DNA of 64,000 nucleotides from an uncultured Clostridia bacterium (GTDB lineage: Bacteria; Bacillota; Clostridia; TANB77; CAG-508): NCBI GenBank assembly GCA_934177485.1, contig CAKPPF010000003.1, positions 1-64,000 of the forward strand. Direction: 5' to 3'. Of the stretch, positions 55,441-64,000 are shown piece after piece. The first letter of the stretch is position 1, and the number at the start of each line of letters is the position of its first letter. The notes below the pieces were generated by a model. It was not told the DNA's origin, did not search any database, and worked only from the letters and a program-made list of their open reading frames with translations. The position numbers were made by a program, and so were the translations under genes.

Positions 55441-56745
55441 TTAGCTATTTTCTTTTGGTACTATTTCTTTGTTTTTACAAGCTTTTACTTTTAATATTCT
55501 TTTATCTTCATACTCTTCTATTTTATATGTTACTTTTGGTGTTTCTATTACAGGTTTTTCATCGTCTTTTGGAATCCTTCCTAAAAGTTCAATTAAGTAT
55601 CCAGATAATGTATCATATTCACCATCTGGAATATCAACTTCTAATATTTTTTTAACATCAAAAATAGATACATTTCCATTTATTAAAAAAGTATTATCAT
55701 CAATTTTTTCGTAGTCTAATTCTACATCATCGTATTCGTCAAATATGTTACCAACAAGTTCTTCAAGAATATCTTCCATAGTAATTATTCCAGATGTTCC
55801 ACCATATTCGTCTACAACTATTGCAATTTGTTTTTTATTTTTTTGCAAATCTCTAAATAAGTCATTAATTGGCTTATTCTCGGAAACAAAATATGCATCT
55901 CTCATTATACTTTTTACTTTGCAGTCTTTATGTTTTTTTAATATATTAATTAGATCCTTAGTAAATAATATACCTTTAATGTCATCAATACTTTCGTCAT
56001 ACACTGGAATTCTACTATATTTTAAATCATCAATTTCTGATAATATATCTGAAACATTGTTATTCATTTCAACCGCAAAAATTTCTGTTCTATGAATCAT
56101 TACTTCTGAAACAACTTTGTCATTAAATTCAAATACATTATTAATTAATTCTTTTTCTTCTTCTTCTATAGTTCCTTTTTCTTCCCCAACATCAACCATC
56201 ATACGTATTTCTTCTTCTGTTACTGTTTCTTCATCTTGTGCTGATACACCAAATAGTTTAGAAATAACGTTTGTTGATGCTGTTAATAGTTTTACAAATG
56301 GAGAAGTAATTACAGAAATTGCCTTTATAACTCCAACAGTACCATATGCAATCTTCTCATAGTTTTTCATAGCAATTCTTTTTGGAACTAATTCTCCAAA
56401 AACCAATGTAAAATATGAAAGAATCATTGTAATTATAATTATGGAAATTGTATTCCAAACTCCAATGCCTAATGGAATTAAATTATTTAATATTGGAGCT
56501 AACTCACTTGCATATGTATCTGCAGCAAATGCACTTGATAAAAATCCAGCAAGTGTTATTCCTATTTGAATTGTAGCCAAAAACTTGCTTGGTTCTTTTA
56601 TCATTTTGTGTATTTGTTTAGCCTTTTTATTTCCTTCTTTAGCATCCTTTTCAACTTTTGCATCATTTAAAGATATAAATGCTATTTCACTACATGCAAA
56701 ATATGCATTTAAAGCAATTAATATTATTAATACAATTATTTGCAT
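55441..56745 (-). CDS. CNNM/CorC-type membrane protein (DUF21-CBS-CorC_HlyC)
   Basis: This 434-residue protein has an N-terminal DUF21 domain with four helices (NAYFACSEIAFISLNDAKVE, SYFTLVFGELVPKRIAMKNY), a CBS pair at about residues 210-325 (VSEVMIHRTEIFAVEMNNNV, IVVDEYGGTSGIITMEDILE) and a C-terminal CorC_HlyC domain (YDTLSGYLIELLGRIPKDDE). Family members export Mg2+ or other cations or were once called hemolysins. It is next to mntP, but gene order alone does not prove shared control. Start ATG 56745. Confidence 0.9.
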   Translation of the reverse strand: MQIIVLIILIALNAYFACSEIAFISLNDAKVEKDAKEGNKKAKQIHKMIKEPSKFLATIQIGITLAGFLSSAFAADTYASELAPILNNLIPLGIGVWNTISIIIITMILSYFTLVFGELVPKRIAMKNYEKIAYGTVGVIKAISVITSPFVKLLTASTNVISKLFGVSAQDEETVTEEEIRMMVDVGEEKGTIEEEEKELINNVFEFNDKVVSEVMIHRTEIFAVEMNNNVSDILSEIDDLKYSRIPVYDESIDDIKGILFTKDLINILKKHKDCKVKSIMRDAYFVSENKPINDLFRDLQKNKKQIAIVVDEYGGTSGIITMEDILEELVGNIFDEYDDVELDYEKIDDNTFLINGNVSIFDVKKILEVDIPDGEYDTLSGYLIELLGRIPKDDEKPVIETPKVTYKIEEYEDKRILKVKACKNKEIVPKENS

Positions 56746-56801
56746 AAATTATTCCTTTCTTATTTTTAGTTAAACTTTATAAAGTAACGCTGTGATTTCT
56801 T

Positions 56802-59555
56802 CTATTTTAATGCTTCACTACATCTTTTACAAATAGTTGGATTTTCTTTATCTTCTCCAACTGTTGTTGAATACATCCAGCATCTCTCGCATTTTTCTCC
56901 ATCTGCAACTTGTACATTAATTTTAAATTCATTTGCTTCTTTTACTTCTACTCCAGATACTATAAATACTTCTTGCAATAAATCTTCTTTATCCTTTAAA
57001 AATTCATAGTTTTCTTTATCTGCATATATTACAACTTTTGCATTTAAAGAATGTCCTATTACTTTCTCTGCTCTTGCTTCTTCTAATGCTTTCGCTGCTT
57101 GTTCTTTTATCTTTATTATTTTATCCCATTTTTCTTCAAGCTCTTTGTTTTCATATTTTTCATTTGGTTGTGGCCAATATTCAAGCATTATACTTTCTTT
57201 ATTTTCATTTTCTTTGTGTGGCATATATTTCCATATTTCTTCTGCTGTATAACATGTCATTGGTGCAATTATTCTTACTAAGGCACTTAATATTTCATAC
57301 ATTGCAGTTTGTGCAGCTCTTCTTTCTACGCTATCTTTTTTGCTTGTATATAATCTATCTTTTATAATATCTAGATAAAAATTACTCATATCTACAACAC
57401 AGAAAGTATTTATAGCTTGATATGCTCTATTAAAGTCATATTCATCAAATGCTTTTGTGCAATCTTTTATTAAATGATTTAATTTCAATAGTGCAAATTT
57501 ATCAATTTCCTGTAGTTCTTCATATTGTACAGGGCTATTTACATCAAAGTCGTTAATATTTCCAAGTATGTATCTTGCTGTATTTCTTATTTTTCTATAA
57601 ACTTCTGACACTTGTTTCATTATTGACTTTGATATACTAACATCTGACTTATAGTCTGAAGACAATACCCATAATCTTAATATATCTACACCAAATTCTT
57701 TTATTAATGTTTGTGGAGCTATAACATTTCCAATAGATTTAGACATCTTTCTTCCTTGTTCATCTACTGTGTAGCCATGTGTTAAAACCTCTTTATATGG
57801 TGATTTTCCTTTTGTTGCAACAGATGTTAAAAGTGATGATTGGAACCATCCTCTATATTGGTCACTTCCCTCTAAGTACAAGTCTATGTCAGGAAGTCCA
57901 CGTTCTGCAACAACAGATTCATGAGTAGAACCAGAATCAAACCATACATCCATTATGTCAGTTTCCTTTTTAAATTCAGTGCCTCCACATTTTTCGCACT
58001 TACATCCTTCTGGCATTAAGTCTTTTTCATCTAGATCAAACCATGCATTTGAGCCCTTTTGTCTGAAAATGTCTTGTACTTTTTTCAAGCTTTCTTCAGT
58101 AACATATTCTTTTCCACAATCTTTACAATAGAATATTGGTATAGGAACTCCCCATGTACGTTGTCTTGAAATACACCAATCATTTCTATCTTCAACCATT
58201 TTTGTTATTCTGTCTTCTCCCCAAGCCGGAATCCATTTTACACTTTTTATTGCTTCTAATGTTTCTTTTCTAAATCCATCTACTGATGCAAACCATTGAT
58301 CAGTTGCTCTATATATTACTGGCTTTTTGCATCTCCAACAGTGTGGATATGAGTGAAGCAATTCTTGTTTATGAAGTAATAAATTGTGTTCTTCTAACCA
58401 TTCTAGTATAGCTTTATCAGATTTTGCATAGAACATTCCTGCAAATGGACCTGCACCTTCTGTTTGATGACCTTTTTCATTTACTGTAACTACTATATCT
58501 AATCCATTTTTTAGTCCTGCCAAATAGTCTTCTTTACCATATCCAGGTGCTGTATGTACTGCACCTGTACCTGTTTCAAGTTCAACTGCTACAGTATCAT
58601 CGCTTCCCATTATTACTCTTGATGTTCTATCTAAAAATGGATGTTTACATAGTACTCCTTCTAGCTCTTTTCCTTTAAATACTTTTACTATTTCATAATT
58701 TTCCTTATTAGCCATTTCCATCACAGCAGATACTCTTTCTTTAGCCATGATGTATTTTTCATTTTCACATTTTACTACTGCATATTCAAACTCAGGGTCT
58801 ATTGTTATTCCCATATTTCCTGGTAATGTCCATGGAGTTGTTGTCCATATTATAATATAAGTATTCTCTTTATCAAATAATCCTTTTGAATCTTCAACTG
58901 GGAATTTAACATATGCAGATGTATTTTTAACATCTTTATATTCTATCTCAGCTTCAGCTAATGCTGTTTCGCAGTCAGTACACCAATATACTGGTTTTAA
59001 ACCTTTATATATATATCCTTTTTTGTACATGTCAGCAAATACTCCAATTTGCTTAGCTTCTACTTCAGGTTGATATGTTATATATGGGTGTTCCCAATCT
59101 CCAAGAACTCCTAGTCTTTTAAAGCCCTCTGTTTGTTTTTCTATATATTCTTTATTAAAACTTTTGCAAGTGTCTCTAAACTCATTTATAGAAATATTTT
59201 CTCTATTTAAACCTAATTTTTGTATTGCTTTAGTTTCTGTTGGCATACCATGTGTATCATAGCCTGGTATATATGGAGTATAAAAACCTTGCAAATTTTT
59301 GTATCTAACTATAGTATCCTTTAATATTTTATTTAAAGCATGTCCTATATGTATTTCTCCATTTGCATATGGAGGACCATCATGTAATACAAATGATTTC
59401 TTTCCTTCATTCTTTTTTAACATTTTTTCGTATAAACCATTATTAAATATCTCTTCTAATATTTTAGGTTCATTTTCTGGTAAATTTCCTCTCATTGGGA
59501 AATCTGTCTTTGGTAAGTTTAGCGTTGAGCTATAGTCCTTTTTTTCTTCGCACAT
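56802..59555 (-). CDS. ileS: Isoleucyl-tRNA synthetase
   Basis: IleRS charges tRNA-Ile. The 917 residues carry the HIGH motif PPYANGEIHIGHALNKILKD, the editing domain (TTTPWTLPGNMGITIDPEFE, VHTAPGYGKEDYLAGLKNGL), the WCISRQRTWGVPIPIF stretch, the KMSKS loop GRKMSKSIGNVIAPQTLIKE, and a C-terminal zinc site (CERCWMYSTTV, CKRCSEALK). Start ATG 59555 is behind AGGAGG. A T-box leader upstream (59664-59900) with an ATC specifier makes its transcription depend on uncharged tRNA-Ile. Confidence 0.97.
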   Translation of the reverse strand: MCEEKKDYSSTLNLPKTDFPMRGNLPENEPKILEEIFNNGLYEKMLKKNEGKKSFVLHDGPPYANGEIHIGHALNKILKDTIVRYKNLQGFYTPYIPGYDTHGMPTETKAIQKLGLNRENISINEFRDTCKSFNKEYIEKQTEGFKRLGVLGDWEHPYITYQPEVEAKQIGVFADMYKKGYIYKGLKPVYWCTDCETALAEAEIEYKDVKNTSAYVKFPVEDSKGLFDKENTYIIIWTTTPWTLPGNMGITIDPEFEYAVVKCENEKYIMAKERVSAVMEMANKENYEIVKVFKGKELEGVLCKHPFLDRTSRVIMGSDDTVAVELETGTGAVHTAPGYGKEDYLAGLKNGLDIVVTVNEKGHQTEGAGPFAGMFYAKSDKAILEWLEEHNLLLHKQELLHSYPHCWRCKKPVIYRATDQWFASVDGFRKETLEAIKSVKWIPAWGEDRITKMVEDRNDWCISRQRTWGVPIPIFYCKDCGKEYVTEESLKKVQDIFRQKGSNAWFDLDEKDLMPEGCKCEKCGGTEFKKETDIMDVWFDSGSTHESVVAERGLPDIDLYLEGSDQYRGWFQSSLLTSVATKGKSPYKEVLTHGYTVDEQGRKMSKSIGNVIAPQTLIKEFGVDILRLWVLSSDYKSDVSISKSIMKQVSEVYRKIRNTARYILGNINDFDVNSPVQYEELQEIDKFALLKLNHLIKDCTKAFDEYDFNRAYQAINTFCVVDMSNFYLDIIKDRLYTSKKDSVERRAAQTAMYEILSALVRIIAPMTCYTAEEIWKYMPHKENENKESIMLEYWPQPNEKYENKELEEKWDKIIKIKEQAAKALEEARAEKVIGHSLNAKVVIYADKENYEFLKDKEDLLQEVFIVSGVEVKEANEFKINVQVADGEKCERCWMYSTTVGEDKENPTICKRCSEALK

Positions 59556-59586
59556 TTTTTTTTCCTCCTTTTCTTTTAGGTTAATA

Positions 59587-59666
59587 CCTACAATGAGAAA
59601 ATCTCAAGGGCTAGCGATTGTAGCTTTTTATATAATAGGAAAGTATTACTTTCCTATTATATAAAA
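59587..59666. repeat. Repeat family B, copy between the T-box and ileS
   Basis: The order is the same as in copy 1 at 6307: TACAATGAGAAAATCTCAAG, then GCTAGCGATTGTAG, then the palindrome TAATAGGAAAGTA-TTACTTTCCTATTA. The element sits inside the ileS leader, between the T-box terminator and the start codon. Confidence 0.65.
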
Positions 59667-59900
59667 AATTCGCCCCTATAATAAGGGCGAATTTTTTATT
59701 CACGGTACCACCTTAATTTATATATTAAAATTAATATACATCTTAAATATCTTTAACGCAGATATACGGCAAGCCTTACTATTCTTAGGGCTTACAACTA
59801 GTAAAGTGATAATAAGTTAATTTTTTTCCTATCATGCTTACAGCAAAATGCATGACTCTCTTTAGGTAAATAAAACTTATGTTGTCTTTACTCTTGTTTT
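59664..59900 (-). promoter_or_regulatory. T-box riboswitch of ileS, specifier ATC
   Basis: On the minus strand Stem I is closed by GTAAAG (59891-59886) and CTTTAC (59806-59801) and contains AGAGAGTC. The specifier loop places ATC (59810-59808), an Ile codon, next to the 3' side of Stem I. The T-box AAGGTGGTACCGTG lies at 59714-59701. A strong terminator AATTCGCCC-ttattata-GGGGCGAATTTTTT (59697-59670) follows. Uncharged tRNA-Ile would favour the antiterminator and let ileS be transcribed. Confidence 0.92.
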
Positions 59901-59999
59901 TACTATTATGTTAATATAATATCACATTAAAATTTTTTTTACAATAGTTTTGTGTTTTTTAATTAGCTTTTTCGTTATACATAATCTCTTTTATTGTTT

Positions 60000-61307
60000 T
60001 TAAGCAGTTTCTTTATTTTCCACTATTAGTTTTTTCTTTCTTATTTCTTTTTTATTTTCTTGCTTATTTTCATTAATAATAAGTTTTGGAGCAGCTTTGC
60101 TTTCAACTGTTTCCTTTGTTATTATACATTTTTCAATATTAGGATTTGATGGAATATCAAACATTACATCTCGCATTATATCTTCTAGGATAGAACGTAA
60201 ACCTCTTGCTCCTGTATTTCTTTCTATTGCTTTATCTACTATTAAATCTAATGCATCTTTTTCAAATTCTAGTTCTACATTGTCATATTCAAATAATTTT
60301 TTATATTGTTTAACTAAAGCATTTTTAGGTTCTGTTATAATTCTTATTAGTGTTTCTCTGTCTAGTTCTTTAAGTGTTGTAATTATAGGAAGTCTTCCGA
60401 CAAACTCGGGTATTAATCCAAATTTTAATAAATCTTGTGGTAAAATTTGTTCATATATTTTATATTTGTCTATTTCCTTTTTACTTTCAATATTTGCTCC
60501 GAAACCAATTGATTTTTTTCCTATCCTGTCTTTTATTATTTTTTCTAACCCTTCAAAAGCTCCACCACAAATAAATAGAATATTTTCTGTATTAATTTGT
60601 AAGAATTCTTGATGTGGATGTTTTCTTCCTCCCTGTGGTGGAACAGAAGCTACAGTTCCTTCAATTATTTTTAGTAATGCCTGTTGAACTCCTTCCCCAC
60701 TTACATCACGTGTAATTGATGGGTTTTCAGATTTTCTGGTTATTTTATCTATTTCGTCTATATATATAATTCCTTTTTCAGCTAATGCTATATCATAATC
60801 AGCAGCCTGAATAAGTTTTAGTAATATGTTTTCAACATCTTCTCCTACATAACCAGCTTCTGTTAATGTTGTTGCATCTGCAATTGCAAATGGCACATTT
60901 AGTATCTTGGCTAGTGTTTGAGCTAATAGAGTTTTTCCACATCCAGTAGGTCCTAAAAGCAAAACATTACTTTTTTGTATTTCTACATCGTCGTTTTTTT
61001 CTTCGTTGTTAATTCTTTTATAATGGTTATAAACTGCTACAGCCAAAGTTTTTTTTGCATTTTCTTGACCAATTACATATTTATCTAAAATATCCTTTAT
61101 TTCTTTTGGACTTAGTAAGTCATCTTGAAGAGAATATTCAAATTCATCCTCATTATATGTTTCGCTTTCTATAATGCTTTTACAAACATTAACACATTCA
61201 TCACATATATATACACCTGGTCCAGCAATAATTCTGCTCACTGATTCTTGAGGTTTACCACAAAAAGAACATCTAACATTTTGTGGTTCATCTTTCTTTT
61301 TAGGCAT
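60000..61307 (-). CDS. clpX: ATP-dependent Clp protease ATP-binding subunit ClpX
   Basis: ClpX unfolds substrates and feeds them to ClpP. The 435 residues have the N-terminal zinc finger ([33 protein letters not shown]), Walker [21 protein letters not shown], Walker [21 protein letters not shown], sensor-2 [18 protein letters not shown], and the ClpP-binding IGF-type loop [14 protein letters not shown]. It lies after clpP and tig on the message tig-clpP-clpX. Confidence 0.97.
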   Translation of the reverse strand: MPKKKDEPQNVRCSFCGKPQESVSRIIAGPGVYICDECVNVCKSIIESETYNEDEFEYSLQDDLLSPKEIKDILDKYVIGQENAKKTLAVAVYNHYKRINNEEKNDDVEIQKSNVLLLGPTGCGKTLLAQTLAKILNVPFAIADATTLTEAGYVGEDVENILLKLIQAADYDIALAEKGIIYIDEIDKITRKSENPSITRDVSGEGVQQALLKIIEGTVASVPPQGGRKHPHQEFLQINTENILFICGGAFEGLEKIIKDRIGKKSIGFGANIESKKEIDKYKIYEQILPQDLLKFGLIPEFVGRLPIITTLKELDRETLIRIITEPKNALVKQYKKLFEYDNVELEFEKDALDLIVDKAIERNTGARGLRSILEDIMRDVMFDIPSNPNIEKCIITKETVESKAAPKLIINENKQENKKEIRKKKLIVENKETA

Positions 61308-61356
61308 ATTTATTACTCCTTTTAAATTAAATATATATTTTCTTTTGTATTTTATT

Positions 61357-61391
61357 GGGCAGGCATGTAGTGGTAGGTCTTGTGCCTATCC
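61357..61391. repeat. Repeat family A copy between clpX and clpP
   Basis: GGGCAGGCATGTAGTGGTAG and the following GTCTTGTGCCTATCC match the right half of the large copies, with GGTAGGTCTTGTGCCTATCC palindromic in itself. It could reduce readthrough from clpP into clpX. Confidence 0.6.
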
Positions 61392-61414
61392 TTTTACCTA
61401 TACAATTATTTATT

Positions 61415-62017
61415 TTAAGCTCTTTTATCCATAATTCCGTCTATTAAACCATATTTAAGTGCTTCTTCTGCTGTCATATAATTATCTCTTTCTGTATCTT
61501 TTTCTATTGTTGCTAAATCTTGACCTGTTCTTTCACTTAATAGTTTATTTAATTTTTCTCTAGTTTTAACCATATGATCTGCATGGATTTTAATTTCTGT
61601 AGTTTGCCCAGAAAGTCCTCCGCCAGCTATTAATGGTTGGTGTATTAGAATTTCAGCATTAGGAGTTGCAAATCTTTTTCCTTTTGCTCCTGAAGCTAAA
61701 AGTACTGCTCCCATGCTTGCTGCTAATCCAACACAAATTGTTGAAACAGGACATTTAATATAATTAATTGTATCAACAATTGCCATACCATCTGTTATAG
61801 AACCACCAGGACTATTTATATATAAATGTATTTCTCTATCTGGATCTTCTGATTCCAAAAATAAAAGCTGTGCAACAACTAAACTTGCAGAAGTTGGGTT
61901 AACATCTTCTGCTAGAAATATTATTCTATCTTTTAGTAATCTAGAAAAAATATCGTATGATCTTTCTCCTTTACTTGTTTGTTCAATTACATAAGGTACT
62001 AAGCTGTTATCTATCAT
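61415..62017 (-). CDS. clpP: ATP-dependent Clp protease proteolytic subunit ClpP
   Basis: ClpP is the serine protease chamber used with ClpX. The 200 residues include the catalytic serine in [20 protein letters not shown], the histidine in [20 protein letters not shown] and the aspartate in [20 protein letters not shown]. The N terminus, [20 protein letters not shown], is typical. Start ATG 62017 is behind AGGAGGT, ten bases after tig. Confidence 0.97.
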   Translation of the reverse strand: MIDNSLVPYVIEQTSKGERSYDIFSRLLKDRIIFLAEDVNPTSASLVVAQLLFLESEDPDREIHLYINSPGGSITDGMAIVDTINYIKCPVSTICVGLAASMGAVLLASGAKGKRFATPNAEILIHQPLIAGGGLSGQTTEIKIHADHMVKTREKLNKLLSERTGQDLATIEKDTERDNYMTAEEALKYGLIDGIMDKRA

Positions 62018-62027
62018 ATCTTACCTC

Positions 62028-63311
62028 CTATTTTATTTTGGCATTGTCTATTATAAGTTTAATTACTGCTTCATTTTTTAATGATTCTTTAACGTAGTTC
62101 ATAAATTGTTCATTTTCTTTTAATTCTTCTGCTTTTTTGCCATATGCTTTTGCCATTTCTTCTACTTTTTTATTAACTTCTTCTTCAGCAGGTTCAACTT
62201 TTTCTGCTTTTTCTATTGCTTCTAGTGTTAATCTAGTCTTTACAGAAGTTTTGGCTTGTTCTTCATTTTCTTTTCTAAATTCATCCATTGTTTTACCCAT
62301 CATTTGAAGGTATTGTTCTAAATGAATTCCTTGATAGTGCATTCTTGTTTCCATGTCTTTTATCATGTTATCAATTTCAGTTTCTATCATTCCTGATGGT
62401 ATCTCAACTTCAGTAGCATCTGTTACAGCCTTTATTGCTGCATCTTCTGTTTCATATTTTGCTCTATTTGCATTTTCTTGCTCTAATTTTTCTTTAATGC
62501 TTGCTTTTAGTTCATCTAATGTATCAAATTCGCTAGCATCTTTTGCAAAATCATCATTTAATTCAGGTAATTCTTTTTTCTTTATTTCATGTAATTTAAC
62601 TTTAAATGTTGCATCTTTTCCTTTTAATTCTTCTGAAAAATATTCTTCTGGGAATTTAACATTTATATCTTTTTCTTCATCAATTTTCATTCCTATTATT
62701 TGATCTTCAAATCCTGGTATAAATGTTTTGCTTCCTATTGTTAATTCATGATTTTCTGCCTTTCCGCCTTCAAAAGCTTTACCGTCAACAAATCCTTCAA
62801 AATCAATTACTGTTATATCTCCGTCTTCAACTGCTCTGTCTTGAACAGTAACTAATCTTGAATTTCTGTCTTGCATATGACCTAATTCATGATTTATATC
62901 TTCATCAGATACATTATACTCAACTTTTTTCAATTCTATACCTTTATATTTTCCTAATTTAACTTCTGGTTTTGTTTGAACAACAGCTGTAAATATTAAA
63001 TCTTTACCTTTTCCTATTTGTTTAACTTCTATATCTGGTTTGCTTACAGCATCTATATTATTTTCTTTTAATTCTCTTTCGTATTCAGCAGGTACTATCT
63101 CGTTAAAAGTATCTTCATAAAAAACTTCTGGTCCATAGTGTTTTTCTACTATTGACATTGGAGCTTTACCTTTTCTAAATCCTGGAATGCTAATATATTT
63201 TGCACTTTTTTCATATACTTTTTTCATTCCTTCATCAAATTTTTTTGCTTCAATAGTGAATTCTAATTTTAATTCATTATTATTTTCTGTCTTTTCAATT
63301 TTAATACTCAT
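62028..63311 (-). CDS. tig: Trigger factor
   Basis: Trigger factor is the ribosome-bound chaperone and prolyl isomerase. The 427 residues have the ribosome-binding signature SIPGFRKGKAPMSIVEKHYG, the FKBP-type domain (GDITVIDFEGFVDGKAFEGG, LTIGSKTFIPGFEDQIIGMK), and the long helical C-terminal arms. It is first in the leftward tig-clpP-clpX transcript, with a 10-base gap to clpP. Start ATG 63311 has AAAGGAT upstream. Confidence 0.97.
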   Translation of the reverse strand: MSIKIEKTENNNELKLEFTIEAKKFDEGMKKVYEKSAKYISIPGFRKGKAPMSIVEKHYGPEVFYEDTFNEIVPAEYERELKENNIDAVSKPDIEVKQIGKGKDLIFTAVVQTKPEVKLGKYKGIELKKVEYNVSDEDINHELGHMQDRNSRLVTVQDRAVEDGDITVIDFEGFVDGKAFEGGKAENHELTIGSKTFIPGFEDQIIGMKIDEEKDINVKFPEEYFSEELKGKDATFKVKLHEIKKKELPELNDDFAKDASEFDTLDELKASIKEKLEQENANRAKYETEDAAIKAVTDATEVEIPSGMIETEIDNMIKDMETRMHYQGIHLEQYLQMMGKTMDEFRKENEEQAKTSVKTRLTLEAIEKAEKVEPAEEEVNKKVEEMAKAYGKKAEELKENEQFMNYVKESLKNEAVIKLIIDNAKIK

Positions 63312-63426
63312 TTAATTCATCCTTTCATGATATCATTTATGCTTTTATTATAGCTAGTATATTATATCACGTTCTACAAATATTGCAAGCATTTTTTATT
63401 ATTGAATCCTATACAGGTACAATTTA

Positions 63427-63465
63427 TGAAATCTCAAAGGCAATAGCGATTATAACATTTTTGTA
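63427..63465. repeat. Repeat family B copy
   Basis: GAAATCTCAAAGGCAATAGC followed by GATTATAACATTTTT is nearly identical to the copy at 39180. It lies in the gap upstream of tig. Confidence 0.6.
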
Positions 63466-63485
63466 TAACTTTTTTGTTTGAATAG

Positions 63486-63530
63486 AAAAATAGAACCAAA
63501 AGAGTTTTATTCCCTTTTGGTTCTATTTTT
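63486..63530 (-). terminator. Strong terminator after the last gene of the window
   Basis: AAAAATAGAACCAAAAG pairs with CTTTTGGTTCTATTTTT with flanking A and T runs. The right end overlaps the stop codon of the leftward gene at 63529. Confidence 0.85.
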
Positions 63531-64000
63531 ATCTCCTTAACATTTTTCTAGTATTGCATCCGCAATTATTACCATTTAGTGCGTTTGTAATTATATCTGT
63601 TAGGTTATCTATATTATCTTCCAACCCGCCTATGCTTTTTTGAAGTGTTTCACAATTACATTCTTCTGTATTGTCATTTATAAATTCAGATAATAAATCT
63701 GTTAATTTTTCTATATTATTTTCTAAAGAATTGATGCTGTTTTGCAATCCGTCAAGATCCTCATCTAAATCTCTTTCGCTACATGCACATTTTATCTTGT
63801 TTTTAAAACAGAATATTAATTTTGTTATACTTGCTGTTATAAATGCTAATATTGCATATATTATTGCATTTATTAAAAAATCAGATGTATAGGCTGTAAA
63901 TGCAACAATTAGAAAAATTGCAAATACAAGAAGCGCAACTAATGTCGGACTTTTTAGTATTCTTTGTAACACTATTGCTATTAGTATTGTAGCTAAAGGG
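63529..64000 (-). CDS. Partial membrane protein with a Cys-rich coiled-coil tail, start outside the window
   Basis: The frame is open from 63529 to the right edge without a stop, so the gene probably begins outside the window; a GTG at 63972 is a poor start. The visible part reads LATILIAIVLQRILKSPTLV, then at least two further hydrophobic helices, then CFKNKIKCACSERDLDEDLD. The tail repeats a heptad unit, LQNSINSLENNIEKLTDLLS and LQKSIGGLEDNIDNLTDIIT, each preceded or followed by cysteine pairs (CNCE, CGC). The two helices look like an internal duplication. No family is recognised. Confidence 0.6.
   Translation of the reverse strand, partial: PLATILIAIVLQRILKSPTLVALLVFAIFLIVAFTAYTSDFLINAIIYAILAFITASITKLIFCFKNKIKCACSERDLDEDLDGLQNSINSLENNIEKLTDLLSEFINDNTEECNCETLQKSIGGLEDNIDNLTDIITNALNGNNCGCNTRKMLRR

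Noticed and set aside
1..64000. tRNA genes, insertion sequences or phage modules
   Set aside because: No cloverleaf, transposase, integrase or phage structural gene was recognised in either strand.

Overview
The window is AT-rich DNA from an endospore-forming, Gram-positive bacterium of the class Clostridia. The evidence is the division and sporulation block murA-divIB-DUF881-DUF881-sbp-ftsA-ftsZ-spoIIGA-sigE-sigG, a GerA/GerB/GerC germinant receptor operon, AddB, PgeF, TrmFO, and a T-box in front of ileS. I recognise no close relative; the species is probably uncultivated.

Layout. 1-410: two strong tandem promoters face left off the edge, as in front of an rRNA operon. 414-6193 (all leftward): ymxH, dinD, Nudix, DUF402, GNAT and an ABC-2 exporter whose ATPase gene is broken. 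6554-16875 (leftward): the sporulation sigma factors and the division/cell-wall cluster. 17114-20688: a GC-richer SUMF-like gene that looks imported, cysE and topB. 20839-36041: leuS, an RNA methyltransferase, an HExxH protein, a flavin oxidoreductase, a family 4 uracil-DNA glycosylase, an S66 peptidase, pgeF, addB, a coiled-coil protein with about 18 pentapeptide repeats, and trmFO. 36206-42028: a SNF2 helicase and a 910-residue unknown protein. 42156-46447 (rightward): the germinant receptor operon, ending in a 54-residue two-helix membrane protein. 46582-64000 (almost all leftward): fmt-def-priA, murD, a CMP-kinase-like gene, YihY, a TSCPD protein, mntP, a CNNM-type protein, T-box-ileS, clpX-clpP-tig and a partial membrane gene.

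Main discovery. Three genes (ymxH, gerC and the 910-residue gene) are each split into two frames. In every case the break is repaired exactly by skipping one base at an in-frame CGG codon in the context T-CGG-A, so that GGA (Gly) is read next. Reading by eye I found only four in-frame CGG codons in all genes of the window. Three are these breaks; the fourth is codon 4 of the GC-richer, apparently foreign SUMF-like gene. This suggests that CGG is unassigned or reserved in this organism and triggers +1 frameshifting or quadruplet decoding (CGGA). I know of no description of such a system. The fourth broken gene (ABC ATPase, 5253-6193) has a different lesion and serves as a contrast.

Other themes. 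Two families of short intergenic palindromic repeats are scattered through the window. Two genes (murA, cysE) have leader hairpins that bury the ribosome binding site. No tRNA, CRISPR array or insertion sequence was recognised.
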